The position numbers and the translations under genes were made by a program. Shown here in pieces: positions 13,401-26,368 of a stretch of DNA of 64,000 bases (the first letter of the stretch is position 1; every line of letters starts with the position of its first letter). The notes below the pieces were generated by a model. The model saw only the letters and a list, made by a program, of their open reading frames with translations. It did no database searches and was not told the DNA's origin. The stretch spans positions 18,860,152-18,924,151 of the forward strand of contig NC_031770.1 of assembly GCF_001522545.3 (NCBI RefSeq), given 5' to 3'. This stretch comes from Parus major. Taxonomy: Eukaryota > Chordata > Aves > Passeriformes > Paridae.

Positions 13401-14447
13401 CTTCTGGGTTCTCCTTACTTAAATGCTTTATTTATTTTATCAAACAACTTTCTAAGCAGAATATGTACCCTGTTCTGAAACTCTCACCCTCTTTCCTAGG
13501 ACACAGTGAAATAGATGCTGAAATGCCTGGAAGAATAGCTTTGGAAAGCTATCACAGCTAGTAAGGTCTGAGGTTTTGATATTTACAAAGAGCCAGAAAC
13601 CACTTTCCGCTAGCATCCAGTATTTTAATTTTAATGGAAAGAAAAATGAATCTTTGTCTTAAATCCCACAGCAGAAGGACAACTTCAGGAAAATGAAAGG
13701 AAATGCTTCTTCCCAGAGTGGAATTCACTGCTGCAGGAAACACTGGAGTCAAATACTATGTCTGGATTTCTACAGGACTGCAGTGGCACTACTAATAACA
13801 AATGTAATTTCAATTTATGAGCTCAGTCCTGCACCCATAGAGCCCTTGCAGGATCTGAGCTCAGATCTGCAGATTTGCTGAAGCAGGAACCTGTGTTCAG
13901 AATTATCTGTGCAGACATCAGAAAGGGATAAGAAAGGCTGAGGCTGCCACAGGTGTTGTGGGAGGCTCCAGCAAAACCATTGAAATATCAAAAGGTTTTG
14001 TTACCTTTCTCAGGTAAAAATGCTCCTTTTTAAGGTGAGGAAATTGCGAGCATAATTTTGATTCAGGGGCAATTCCTCTCACAGTCTTCTCTTTCTGCTA
14101 AATTCAGCATGCTGCAGGGACCTAGAAAACAGCAGCAAGCTGGTCCCATTATTTAGGTCTGATTAAGGGGCTGAGCCTCTTCCTACATGGCAGAAAAAGG
14201 GCAAGTGCTTTCTGTCAACAGAGGAGTGCAGAGAGGGGAATGTAAGGAGGCTGTAAAGAAATGTGATGCAACACGACCTGGGCCTGATCCAGAGCTCAGC
14301 AGAGCCAATGGAAAGACTCGTAACGAGTCCTGGATCCTGCTCCAGAGGGATTGTAACTGTGCTCTGCCGAGAGCCCAGGACCCACCTTCACCGGCTGCAC
14401 AGCAGGCCCTTGTCCTCACGCCAGGCAGAGGCGAACCCTGTCGAAAG

Positions 14448-14488
14448 GTTGTTTGTTATTGTTATTGTCATTGTTGTTGTTATTATTG
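14448..14488. repeat. Degenerate TTG/TTA trinucleotide repeat
   Basis: A run of TTG, TTA and TCA triplets (GTTTGTTATTGTTATTGTCA, then TTGTTGTTGTTATTATTG). It is an imperfect trinucleotide microsatellite in intergenic DNA. Confidence 0.85.
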
Positions 14489-17400
14489 AAAGAAGTATTT
14501 TCACAGCAGTGAAGGTCAGCTACGAATGATGACTCACTTGCACCGCAGATCTACACAAATAGCATGTGCTAAGATTACCATCTGGTATAACAATCTACAT
14601 CACAAGACACCACATTTCCTGTTACCCAGGGTAAGTAAATTTCAAGCATGAGGGAAAATTTTAGCAAGTTTCCCCAAGTACCTTTGCAGAAAGAATAATG
14701 TGGCTTACACAGGGGGGGAAGAGAAAGGGAAATTATGAGGTAAATGCTATTCCCCTCCCTCCTGCCCCCTCATCTCCCAAGAAGAAAAACATATTAAGTT
14801 TGCAGTTCTCATTTCTATCGTATTTAAAAAGTCAAATCTATGTAATGAATACCTGTCTGGAGGGAGTCCAGCGGGATGCTGACAGCCAGGCTTTCTGGAC
14901 ACTGTGTGAAATGGAGGGTGTACGTTTCACTCTCTCTCTCCATCTCCCTTTTTTTACTATTTATTCAATGTCAGGACAGTGCTGTGTGTGCAGCGCAGTG
15001 AAGGGCGTTGGATCTTGGCGGTGCTGACGATTCTCTCCCTTGCAGCCGGTGGGTCTGAGCCTGTGGTGGGAGCACAACCAGGCCCATGCCAACCTGAGAT
15101 ACCCCAAAAGTTGGGGAGGGGTCCACTCCTTCCCCCTGGTGTGGTCTGACTGCTGGGGTTTGCCACCCACCAGCCCCTCTCCTTGGAGACGCGGCTTGGG
15201 CAGCTCCCCAAGCAAGGCACAGATGAAAATACAAGGATGAATCAAACAGGTGTGTTTCCATGGATGACAGTGGCCTGGCTGTGGCAGCAGCTGAGAGTCT
15301 TGTCCCAGCCAGAATGGGTCTCGCTGGCAAGGGGGAAAGAGGCTTTCTGTGGCAGAGCTAATCCTACACATGCCAGGAGCTAAGGGCTGTATTCATAGCC
15401 CGGCAAAGTTTCCCGGTGCCACACCGGGAGGCTTTTCCTCCTCTCTCCATCCAATTTGCCTTTGCCATCACCCCTGTGTGCGAGGGGGCTGTGTCCCCAC
15501 TGGAAGCTCAGCCCAGGGCTAAAGCCATGTCCCAGGGTGATACTTCAGCCCCACAGCTTTTGCAGGGTGCCAAACACCACATCTCCTACCTGGCGTCTCT
15601 CCCTCCAGCCGTGGCACCGCATCCCTCTCCTCGCAGGTCCTGGTCACCTCCCAGGAGCTGGCTGCTGGCCAGCCTGACGAGGAGGAGGAGGAGGGATGGC
15701 TCCTCCTCCAAAGAAGCTTGCAAAACTAGTGGCCCTTGGATTTGGCAGGAGCTGAAAGAAAGACCTGAGCCGCGGGAGGAGAAACAGATAAGTCTTTTCC
15801 AGACAAAACAGAGGTGAATAAAACAAATAAATAATTCTGGGCAAATCACTGGATGCCAGAGGCACTGCACATGAGTGAGGTGGCTGGGAATCCCCTTTGG
15901 GATGCTGGCAAGGGTTTATTTGGCTTCAGGGAGTTCCTGATGTCTTTTGCCATGACTCAGTGCTGTTCAAAATCAGCTGCAGAGACAGGCCTCAGCAAGG
16001 ATGAGGGAGATTTCATCTGCTGCATCTCCTGCTCACATTTCAGACAAAATCCAGGCACTTGGAAGGAGGTGTCTTTCTTTCTGACTGTTTGTTTGCACAC
16101 TAAGGGCTGCAGCCTGTGCTGTGGTAGAAATACCAGGAGACAGGCAGACAACAGAGCAAGAAACAGAGATAAAGTGACCATAAGTGCCCTTTTTTCCCAG
16201 CCATGGGCACTCTTATTGCCCTTCCCTGCCCCTCCCTGCCCTACCCCAGCACATCTTTTCCAAATTTGCCATCTGAAACTCTCCCTTCTGTGACTCACAC
16301 ATGTTTTGAGCCATCTCTTGGGTAGTGCTGATGCCTAGCCATGAGCACATCTCCAGCCAGGAGAAGTTGGCGCTGCTCTGTCAAAGCTTGAGACCATAGT
16401 CATTTGAGGAGAAAATCCTTTTGAGTGGTAGGACTTGTCATGATTTTCTCCACAGCTTTAGCTATCTATGCCCCAGTGAAAGAGCAAAGATCAGGTCTTC
16501 CTCTTGCTCCAGGTAGGGCTAGGCCTGCTGTCAATGCTGGCAATTTGACTGCTGCTGTCTGAAATAAAAAAAGGGGTAAGTAGTGCAAATCATAAACTGT
16601 GGCCTGCACAGCCTGCTTGCTCACCATTTTAACCAGCAGCATAACTCTGAAAAAATTGGGATCTATGTATGATGTAAACTGCCAGACTTTTACATATCAC
16701 CTTCTGAATCTCCATGAAAATGGCTACCCTGTGGTGCCAAAAGGAGAGATCTTCCATTCTGCACTGTCCCAAAGCAGGGACTGCACCTCAAACCATGTAG
16801 GACATCAGCCAGAAAACCTGAGAAAAGGCTCAATTGCTATAGCTGGATTAGAGCAGGCCATTTTTTTCCATCCTGTGATCTAAGGAGCTTTAGGAGAAAC
16901 TTCAGAGAGTGAAACACTCTCATGAGCTGGGAATATACATAAAGCACAGCAGTGACATATATCCCTGTGACATGCAGAATCCACTGAATATGTGATGAAA
17001 CACTCTGATGGCCCAAACCTACAAACACATAAAGTCAGGCCAACAACACTTTTGCTTCTCTTTGTGTTTTATCAAGGCATGTGCTGACACAAATCAGACC
17101 TCCCCCAAAATTTCTGGACTGAGCTAATGCAGCAAATGGAGCCCCAGCTCAGTGTGCCTTGGGCCAGCTGGAGATGTGACACACCTATGTAACTTCACAC
17201 CTTAGTGAAAAAAAAAGCTCCATGACTGCAATTAGTTCTATAACACCTCTTTAAAAGATGATGGGCTGGACACCACAGTTGGGAAAAAATTAAATCAGGA
17301 CAACTGTAGGGATATTACATTTGCCATGAGGCTGAAAACTGGGAGTGGAGGCTGCCTTTTTAAAGGTATTTTCTTAGATTGTAAAAATTTTGCTTAAACC

Positions 17401-18519
17401 CATCTCTAAAACCTCAGTACCAAGAGTAAAGATTTCATTAGTAACCCTGCAAGAATGAAAATGTGACTTCAGCACTTCTGAGTTATTCTTAACATATGAG
17501 CCATTTTCTGGAGAATCCAAACCTTTGATCAACTTTATGAGAAATACCTGTGACAGAAAGAAAACATTTAATGAGCCAGAGATGTCAATTATAAGCTTTC
17601 AAGCAATTTTATACCCTGTATAATGCATATAAACCAATGCAGTTTAAAGTGTATTTTATCATTCTATAAATGTCCTTAACTATCCTTTTTAATATTTCAA
17701 CTTTTTTTTTTTTTCAAAGCATGAAAGATAAACCCTCTTCAAATGTTCACGGTCTTTCATGGTAAAAGGCAAAACAAATTGGGAGCAAACCAGCAGAACA
17801 GCAGAGAGACTGTAAATTTCAAGCAAATGAAACACTTCTGCATTTTTTATATTAATCAAAAATTGTTCAGATGGATGAGTGGCTGATGTTGATTTTGTGT
17901 TTTTTATTATTTGCTTCTTTTTTAATATTCTCCTTTACTGACCATTATGCTTCAGGACCTGACCCTGAATCACAAATATTAAGGAGGAACATACCTCTGA
18001 CTTTAGAAAAAAACATGTTCCTTTGCCAGCATCTTTGAGAGAAGATTATAGACATCTTTATTGTTGGTGTCTGTCTTTAGGTGTCTTGGTGTTTAAGAAT
18101 GCTGAATTCCAGTCTCCTGAACTGCACAACCATTATGTGACTTGAAGACAGACTTTCCAAGTATCTGTTTGCTTTGGTAAATCTTGATCCTTAGACCTTG
18201 AGTTTTGCAAAACTGTTCCATCAGAATGCTAAGAATCTCTAATTATCAGTATAATGAGTGGTTAAATAACACTACTTTAGCCATTTAAAGCTCATGTAGA
18301 CCAAATTCTACTTTTTTCCATTATCAGTACACTTTGAGAAAGAACAGGATGTTTCCTTCATGCAACCAGACAAATGTCCTGGACAGACAAAATGTTACAA
18401 CTTCCAATTTAACTTAGGTACTCAAGCGGCAGTCAGGCTAAATCCAGCTGCTTTAAAAGGGTTTTCATTCCTTTGCAGTCTCTGGGCCTATCTGTAATAC
18501 CTTATGCTTCCATTTTGTG

Positions 18520-18930
18520 AGGTTTCTTGCAAAACATATTAGCCTCAGTAAGAAATCTTCAATTCCCACGGAGAATTACATTTCAAAATGATGCTCCGTG
18601 CTAGTAAGCAATATTTTTCCTGGGCTTCCACATATGGCAATATTTATCTTCAAAGTTTTCCTCTTTGGCTTGTAGGCTGGTTTGCAAACCAGATGGTCTT
18701 GTGTGGCCTAATTGTAAGATGATTTGTTGTGTGATTCAGTAGCATTGTTTATTTGTACAGTGGTTTGATGGAATTTGTAAACTGCATAATATTGTTTTAC
18801 TGTGTTTTCTTTTATGACAGAGCCACATCTTGCTCTGGCATTTGTGGCGGAGATTATAATTAAATGTAGTTCTCAAGATACTTTGATCTCTGTTTGCTTG
18901 CTGCATTAAAATAGCAACACAAAAACACAA
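18520..18930. promoter_or_regulatory. Candidate conserved non-coding element with a 16-bp palindrome
   Basis: Repeat-free AT-rich sequence containing the perfect palindrome CTGGTTTGCAAACCAG at 18677-18692, whose core GTTTGCAAAC contains two opposed forkhead-like or C/EBP-like half sites. It lies between TGFB2 and a CR1 fragment. Enhancer function is inferred. Confidence 0.3.
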
Positions 18931-19101
18931 TATTTCTCATTTTAGCAGTTAAAAAATGCTGGATTTGAAGGCTGAGTGAATGCACCAAATTTTATCTTAA
19001 ACCCTCCAAAAAGACACCAGTCAAACAAATAAAATGTTAATTGAATACTGGAAATCCAGTGGCTATTCAGCAGTGTCAGTTTCATGATTTACTTGGAGCT
19101 A

Positions 19102-19255
19102 ATCATAGAATCACAAAATGGTTTGGCATGGCAGGAACCTTAGAGATTTTGGAGTTCCAACCTCCCCACCATGAGCAGGGATGCCACCCACTAGATCAGG
19201 TTGCCCTGAGACCATCCAGCCTGGCCTTGAACACCTCTAGGGACATCCCCATTTT
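19102..19255 (-). mobile_element. CR1 LINE 3'-end fragment
   Basis: The plus strand starts ATCATAGAATCACAAAATGG and continues through CCAACCTCCCCACCATGAGC, GGGATGCCACCCACTAGATC and CATCCAGCCTGGCCTTGAAC. This is the antisense of a CR1 3' end including its terminal ATTCTATG-type repeat. Similarity fades after about 19255. Intergenic, downstream of TGFB2. Confidence 0.88.
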
Positions 19256-21994
19256 AACCAGCCCTTTTCACTATGGGGTGTGCAGAGAAGTTTCCTTTGC
19301 TTTTTTGAGACAAGAAGAATTTGGCTGTATTTCATCATTGCATATGGCTAGTTGTATTCACGTAAATATTCCTTAGCTAGGAATATATTTAGGTTTCCAA
19401 GCCTATAAACAGATCTAAAGAGCTTTCTGGCCTTCCTGTTCTGTTTCCATCATGAAAGGTACCTTATGTTTAGAAATCTTGAGTTTCTGGAAGCAGACTT
19501 GAAGAGGGATGACTGTGACTGGGATCCAAAAAAACACCTTGGAATGTGGGCTCCAAGACTAGGAAATTGGGAGGCTTCTTTCACTTTTAGGAACTCAGCT
19601 TCAAAGCCACCTAGCTATCAATGGTCTGTGTGGCAAACTGATGGACAAACTTCTGTGCCATACACTTTTTCAAGAGATGCCAACATAAGATACAAGAAAA
19701 TCAACACCACGAATTCATGGCATTGATACAGAGAGACTTCAGGAGACAGTCTGCATAATGAAGAGATAAAAGAAACAGATTTGTCCTTTAGCCTCTGGAA
19801 GCAGTTCCCTTAAAGCAAATTGAAAATTTTTGGTATGGATTAAGAATTATTTTAGTACAAAGATGCTCAGCATGTAATCTCTAGTCAGTAATTTACAACA
19901 GATTTGGAATAAATCAAAAGAAGCATAGTGTTCTAAACAAATCTCCTAATTATTCCAGCAGGAAGTATGGGTGTAATGATGATTCACATAAAAAGTGTCT
20001 GACTGACCTTTATTTTTCATGTGGACATTTGCTACTTTCATCCCTTTATACAAACACATTCTGTGGCAGATTACTCTTGAAAAGATTTCAAAGGAATAAA
20101 TTAGGATTCAGAGACAGACACATACCACCAAACAACCCAAGTGCATGAGGAAGCTGAAACTAGACTGCGATGAAGCTACTCCCACGCAGTGCCTGGCCAG
20201 CCTAGGGATGTGTCATCATTTTTTGTAGTGCCTTGAGAGAGAGAGTCACTGCTCTTGCACTTTCCTTAGCAGGTCTTTGGTGAAAAACCTTCTCCTCCTG
20301 CCTGTTTCTCTCTGGAGATGCAGGGTACCATTCTTGCTCATTATTTGCTGAATGAGATTCCTTCACGCTTACATTTTCTCTTAGGTCAGACAGCGCTGGA
20401 CGTCAAGACGTACCCGAACACAGTTTGTCTTCTGCATCTACCTTATTTCAAAGGGCCATTACAGCTTTATTCTCTTGTCAAGTTGCCACTGCCCAGCAGT
20501 AGATAAAGACACAACTGCAAGAGAGAAGTGCAGCTAAAAGCAGTTTTAAGAGGTGTCTGTCATCCCTTTCCATTAGCTGGTGGAGAGTATTGGCACTGAG
20601 GTGTTTGTCCTCTTGATACAGATAGGAAGGGGCAGGGCTGTTTCCAGAGAGACTTCTCACTAGGACACTTACACAGGTGGACCAGCTCATGCTGCAATTT
20701 TTTTTCTGGGAAGAATATTGTCGAGGCTGAAAACACTTTAGATGATTAACTATTTCTTTTCCCTAATTTTTCTTTTTTTATTTTTCCTCAACAGGAACCT
20801 GAAATCCTTATGTTTCCATTCTTAAATTCCAAAGAAAAAAGATGACAATTGTTTGACGTGTAAGACATTGTTGCTGTATGCCAGAGGCATGGGGGAAAGG
20901 CCTTTCCTCTGAAAAGAGCATATTCTCCATTAAAAAGCTATAGAGAACAAAACTTCTCTCCACGGTCTGCTTTGGTAATTCTGCAGACTGAAGTAGATGT
21001 TGCTGTGTTAGTTCAACACAGCTCCTGCTTCCATGTATTTCTTTACAGTCAGGAACACTGGAAATCTGCTTTCATGTTTGAAATGAAGGCTGATATACTC
21101 ATCTGACTGTGACCCCGACAAACTAGAGTGCAAATGACTGAATTCTGCTCTCAAGCTGAGCTGTGCATGTTTGAAAAGTGTAAGGCAAATATACTTACCT
21201 GTTACTCTCAGAAGTCAAAGATAAAGCCTGATAAAACTGTAGACAAATTTATCTCTGGGCTGCATTCCAGTATCAAAAGGTCAGACTGAAAAGTATTTGA
21301 GAGCACTATAAGCAACTGAAAAGGATAGTTTTCCCCAGGCTAAAGTTATATATTACACCCATGCAATAAATACAAGCCCAAGAATTGATTCCAGCATTAG
21401 AGAATGTTATTTTCAATGCTGCTGGATGAGATAAAAATGGCAGCATCACCTTGCAAAATATACCAATTTAAATGATAATAAGATCAATTTCCTGATCAAT
21501 TTCCTTCTCCAGAAGACTGCCATGTTCATCATCTTTCTAGATTTCAAATATAACCTCAGATGTGAAATAGAAATTCCTTCTTTCAGGCTACTGTGGCTAT
21601 CAGTGTTCAAACACTTCACAAACACATATGCTTTGTGTGAAAGCTCTAGTAAAACAGCAAACTGAGCCTGACTATTCTTAGACAAATGACTTTAAAGCCT
21701 GGTTTGTCCCCTGTAGAAAAAGCTGTGCTGTAGTAAAACTGAAGTAAGAGAGCTGGGAATAAGAACAGTCAGTTCAACTCTGTTGCCTCCAAAAGTAATT
21801 TCCTGCATCCAGCAATGCAAGTTACAAACCCAAACTGCTATCGTGGAGTAACCCAGAAGAGAATCACCCTCTGAAATTTCCTCTTTTCTTCCCTGGGGCC
21901 ATATAGCAATACTGCTAGGAATACATGTAGTGAAACTGTCCAGAAAGCGCAAAGTTACTTAGCAAATAGAGGGAGTGGCTTACAAATACATTAG

Positions 21995-21996
<2 letters not shown>

Positions 21997-22024
<28 letters not shown>
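21997..22024. repeat. (AT)14 microsatellite
   Basis: Fourteen uninterrupted AT units, likely polymorphic in length. It lies about 150 bp to the left of the solo LTR. Confidence 0.97.
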
Positions 22025-22029
<5 letters not shown>

Positions 22030-22175
22030 AACATTGCAGACCAATGTAAATTTTAAAGAGGTCTTTAAATTTATATACACTAATTTAATCTATGTATCCA
22101 CAGAAATGGATCAAGCATGACTTGATTAATTCTTCTTTCCATTTTCACTATGTACATTCTTGCTTGCAAGTGTAC

Positions 22176-22735
22176 TGTGGGTTTAAACCCAGCTGGAGAT
22201 AAGGCATCACACAACTGCTCACTCAACCCCCCTCACCCCGGTGGAATGGGGGGGGAGAATCCAAGTGACACTTGTATGTTGAAATAAGAACAGTTTAATG
22301 ATTGAAAATGAAGCAAAATACAATAACAATGGCAAATAGTAATACTGGCAATAGAAGCAAAATAACAAGTAATGCACAATACAGCTGTTCACCACCCACT
22401 GACCGATTCCAGACCCCTTTCCTGAACTCAGACTGGCTACTCTTCCAGGTAACTCCCCCCAGTTTATGCACTGGGAATGATGTTCTATGGTATGGAATGT
22501 CCCTCTGGTCAGTTCAGGTCACCTGTCCTAGCTGTGCTCCCTCTTAGTTTCTTTTGCTCACCTCCTCACTGACAGAGCATGAGACAAGGGGGAGAAAATA
22601 GTCCTTGCTCTAGCAAAGGAGTTAGCAAAAAGCCCAAAGCATCAGTGAGTCATCAACACCATGCTCATTCTGAACCCAAAACACCACACTTTAACAGCTA
22701 CTGAGAAGAAATTTACTCAAGCTAAAATCCAGACG
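22176..22735 (-). mobile_element. Solo LTR of an avian endogenous retrovirus
   Basis: About 560 bp on the minus strand resembling a long terminal repeat that is abundant in songbird genomes. The 5' end shows the degraded motif GGATTTTAGCTTGAGTAAAT. The 3' end is the palindrome GGGTTTAAACCC (22179-22190), and the interior has the conserved GACCAGAGGGACATTCCATA block. No gag, pol or env sequence flanks it, so it is a solo LTR left by recombination. A TATA-like region would lie near 22455-22470 in the antisense sense (TGCATAAACTGG). The terminal dinucleotides have decayed and I could not find a clean target-site duplication, so the ends are uncertain by a few bases. Class (ERVL-like is my guess) is not certain. 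Confidence 0.78.
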
Positions 22736-25700
22736 ATGGGGTTTTCCTCTCTGCAACCCATGACACATATTTTTGCATACACATATTTATTGGCTTCTGA
22801 GGATAAATTTCCCCATGGCATGGGTGAGAGTCATGGATTCCTCCTACACTGCTCATAAGGCTTACAGTGGGGGAGGATGTCTGATCAGTTGTTTGAATGA
22901 GCCCATGAGTATTTTGTGGAGATTAAAACAGAGTATTTTTGCATTTGCATGGATAGCTCACTGTTGAGAGTGCATTTGAGCTCCTGCGTTGTGCACAGCC
23001 TGCAGATCATCTGGTGTGTTACTGTGCTGCTTTAAAGGACCAGGAACTAGAGAAACCTGCGGGTTTAATGCTTGAGATCTCCTCCTCAGTCCTTGGGATA
23101 CTTGCTGAGATTTTGACTATTTGATAGACACCATCTGCTGCCGCAAAGCCGTGGAGGAACTTTTAACACTAAAATAAGAGATAGAGGCCAGGAGAACAGC
23201 AAGGGGTGCTTAGCTACAGGAAAAGTTAATTAAGGTTTTGTTAACATCTCATTTAAATTATGTATCCTGACTGCTAACGATCTCAAAATGTATCAATGAC
23301 TTTCAGTTATTCCTAGGTAAATTCCTACCTCCCTAAAGATACCCCTTTTCTCAAAGCACGAGAAATGGGAATGGCCCATTGTGCTATGGAAGCAGTCCAA
23401 AGCAAAAAGTACAACAAAAACTAGTCCAGTTTCCCTTCAGTGTTATGTAGGGCCTACACTTATGCTGACAAAAACCTTCTGTTGTGTTCATCTTTCCTGC
23501 TCTGCTTTCTGTGACCTGAGCTTGTGGTGTACATCAGCTGGCTGTAGCTGACACCCAGGATGTGCAGCGATTCACCTTCTGTGTTACACATCATAGCTGG
23601 GTATCATGGTGAAAAGTGTCAGTTCACTTGCTTATTGACAGTCTTCTGGCTTTTTTTTTTTTATTTCTTTTTTGTTGTGGTAACTGAGGATTTCATGGAA
23701 GATGCAGAGGAAACAATATATTTCAGAGTATCTCCAAATGCAGCTTTCCCTCCTAACTGTTCACAAATTGATCCAGACCACCTCTTTGAGAACAGGTTAC
23801 ACACTGCTGAGGAATGCATAACTTGCTCATGAACTGCTGCATATTTTGTCTTGTATTTACATTTTTCCAAAGGGGAATAAAAAAATACATATTTTTCTGG
23901 ATAAAGATATTCTCTGCTTTTGATGGATGAAATTAGTCTGCATATCCTTGGAGACTGCCAACAAGTTTACACTAAGAACTGGAATGAAGCCATCAATTCA
24001 TTTCATGTGGGTTCCATCAGATGGCAAAAACCCATCACACAGCCCCATAATGCTGATCTTTAAATCACTGAAGAAATGAGGTGACCCATAACACTCCAGG
24101 CTCTCTGGGAAACACCTTGATGCGTAGGGACATTTTGACTGTTTCCAACTGTCATTCGTATGAGTGGCAATTATATTTATGTGCCTTTGTTCTTGGAAGA
24201 AAAAACAGAAGACTGGGCTGTGAGACCTGCATCTGGCACTCTCAGAGCAGCTCCAGTGCAAGAACTTCTGATATACTGAGCTCAAAGCCTTACACACCCC
24301 AGCAACAACTTTGGTGATTAAGGTTTGGTTACAAACCAGTTGCAGAGATTGGACTTAACTGAATTTCATAAAAGTGATTCAGGTTTGAATGCTACTTCAG
24401 AGCCCCAGCCACTTGATTTTTGATCAAATATGTACTCACATGTTAACATTTTGGTTGCATCCATCTCTAATTAGCTGGATCAAACAGTATGTGGAAGCTC
24501 ATGGTGTAATTCGCTGAACAACAAGAGACTTTGGTCCCCTTTGCCATTTTTATCTTCCTTGTCCCCTTTCTTGTAGCAAATGTTTTTGGAATAAGTTTGT
24601 GAATCATTAAACCAGGACCTGTCTATAGTATGTGCAAACAGTGCTGAGACCTAAAGATCGATGATCATTGACCCTTTCTCCTGCAATCATCTTGGTTTGG
24701 CACTAAATACCCCATTTATAGGAAATATTTGTTTCTTGGACCACCATATGGCTGAAGAAAGGTTTATACCCCAGGGGTTCTGTATTAGATTCCAGCAGGT
24801 TACTTCATTAAATGAGCATATCAAATTTGATTGGAAGTTCTCATCAACTTTCTGTTCCATTTAATTTTATTTTTATACAGATGAAGAAATTACTGTTACA
24901 CCCATACCCACTGACAAGCCAACTACATTACTTCACATCTACTTTATAACCACATATAATTACATAACCTCTTGGTTTATTTTCTTCCAGAACTCATGGC
25001 TCCTCATAGAATCTGTTCTGTCTGAACTCAGAGGCAGATTTTGGCCTAAAAAACAGTTTTCAAGACATTTACATGGTTTGTTTTTTTTCCTACATTGAAT
25101 ATTCCATATTTATTAACCACAACTTGATTCAAGCACAGTAAGGGCTTCACTGATACAGTCTAGAGAGGCTGTGTTAACAAAAAGAAGACAAGCCCAGCAT
25201 CAAAATACTCTGGATAAATCTCATTACCATGGGAGATCCTCCACCTTTTCAGCCCCATGCTATAAAATCTCATTTAGCACACAGTGTTCCCTCCACTTTG
25301 CTCCTCTTTAGTTACAGGCACCATGGCCACTTTCTCACCTACAATTTCCAAATAGCATTCCTCCTCAAACCCTCCTGTTCCTGACTCTTGACTTTACGAA
25401 TACAGCAGACAGGGCTGCAAAGATATTCTCACCTCAAGGCAGGGTGAGGGCTTCTTTGGATAAAAATGAGGCTGGTGGACTACTTTCATGTCAAAGTACA
25501 TAGCTGGGTAGCTAAAAATAGACAGAATAAAAATTGGCATCTGGAAAATTTTGAAGGACTATCGCTTTATGCCTGTGTAAACTCACTGAAATTGATTAAG
25601 GCTGGAGTGTAACTATGCTGGAATCGCCCCTAAGATTGTTTTTAATGTTCATCCCAAGTTACATTCTTGAACATATTGACAGACCACAGAGTCCATTTGT

Positions 25701-26362
25701 TGTAATTTATCACAATAATCCTAAACAATCTGGCATAAACATGCTCTTTCATTCAAGCCAAAAAATGCTATGCACTCCTTAGATGCCAGAGAAGCACCAG
25801 GAAGAGCAGTCCCTGGTCTGCTCATCAGTCCCAGTTCTGTAAGCATTTTCATATATAATTTTATTAACTTTAAAAGCAGTGATTCAATCCTGAAGTCCTT
25901 CCTCCCATCAGTTTTATTTATTTAAGTGACTAGAGCTGATGAAACGCTTTTCAGGCTTGCAGCTCCAGGCCCCTTAAATTTTTATTTGCCAAGATAATGC
26001 AATTGCATATTGCAGAGTGTGTGGAAATAGACAACAAACCAAGGAATCCTGTGTCAAGAATCCACTTCCATGTGCCACATGGCTGCTCCTGGTAAACTGA
26101 TATAACTGAGGCAGCTGTCTACAGACCAAGACACCCACTACAGTGGCTGAGGTGAGAGCAACCCCCATAGCAGATACGATCCACCCTCACCCTGGAAGGA
26201 TGTTCTTCACCTCAGCCTGTGGTGGACCACATCAAGGTCACACATGACAAAATCCCACACCAAATCAAGCTTTGCAGGGATTTAACATTCCAGAGCTGGG
26301 GAATTGCCTGTGCCAGAGGAACACAGCCATATGAAAGCAACACCAGCATATAATTGAAATAA

Positions 26363-26368
26363 TTTATT
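26363..26368 (-). terminator. TGFB2: Candidate distal poly(A) signal of TGFB2 (AATAAA)
   Basis: The minus strand reads GTGGTAAATAAATTATTTC here. It is preceded by U-rich sequence (TGTCTGTTTTTGTGG) and followed about 20-60 bases later by GT-rich stretches (GCTGGTGTTGC, GGCTGTGTTCC), the layout of a vertebrate cleavage and polyadenylation site. Predicted cleavage is near 26345. The sequence just upstream of the signal is clean of repeats and reads like a constrained 3' end. Confidence 0.5.

Larger units (their letters stand above)
6301..19101. other. Intergenic DNA downstream of TGFB2
   Basis: Mostly unique AT-rich sequence with A-rich runs at about 6489-6515 and 6617-6640. It becomes moderately GC-rich at about 15000-15790. 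CNE-like stretches lie at 10005-10400 and perhaps 13200-13450 and 17500-17960. I see no gene. Confidence 0.65.
19256..26344. other. Intergenic DNA next to the TGFB2 3' end
   Basis: Apart from the (AT)14 repeat and the solo LTR, this is unique sequence without recognised genes. The plus-strand frame at 23560-23832 spans a T-rich tract and resembles nothing I know. Confidence 0.65.

Noticed and set aside
14961..15870. Cluster of frames of 60-136 codons on both strands
   Set aside because: Moderately GC-rich DNA with frames in nearly every register and no protein similarity; more likely a non-coding GC-rich block.
23560..23832. 90-codon frame with an acidic segment that looked exon-like
   Set aside because: It crosses a poly-T tract, lacks suitable splice sites and matches no family I recognise.
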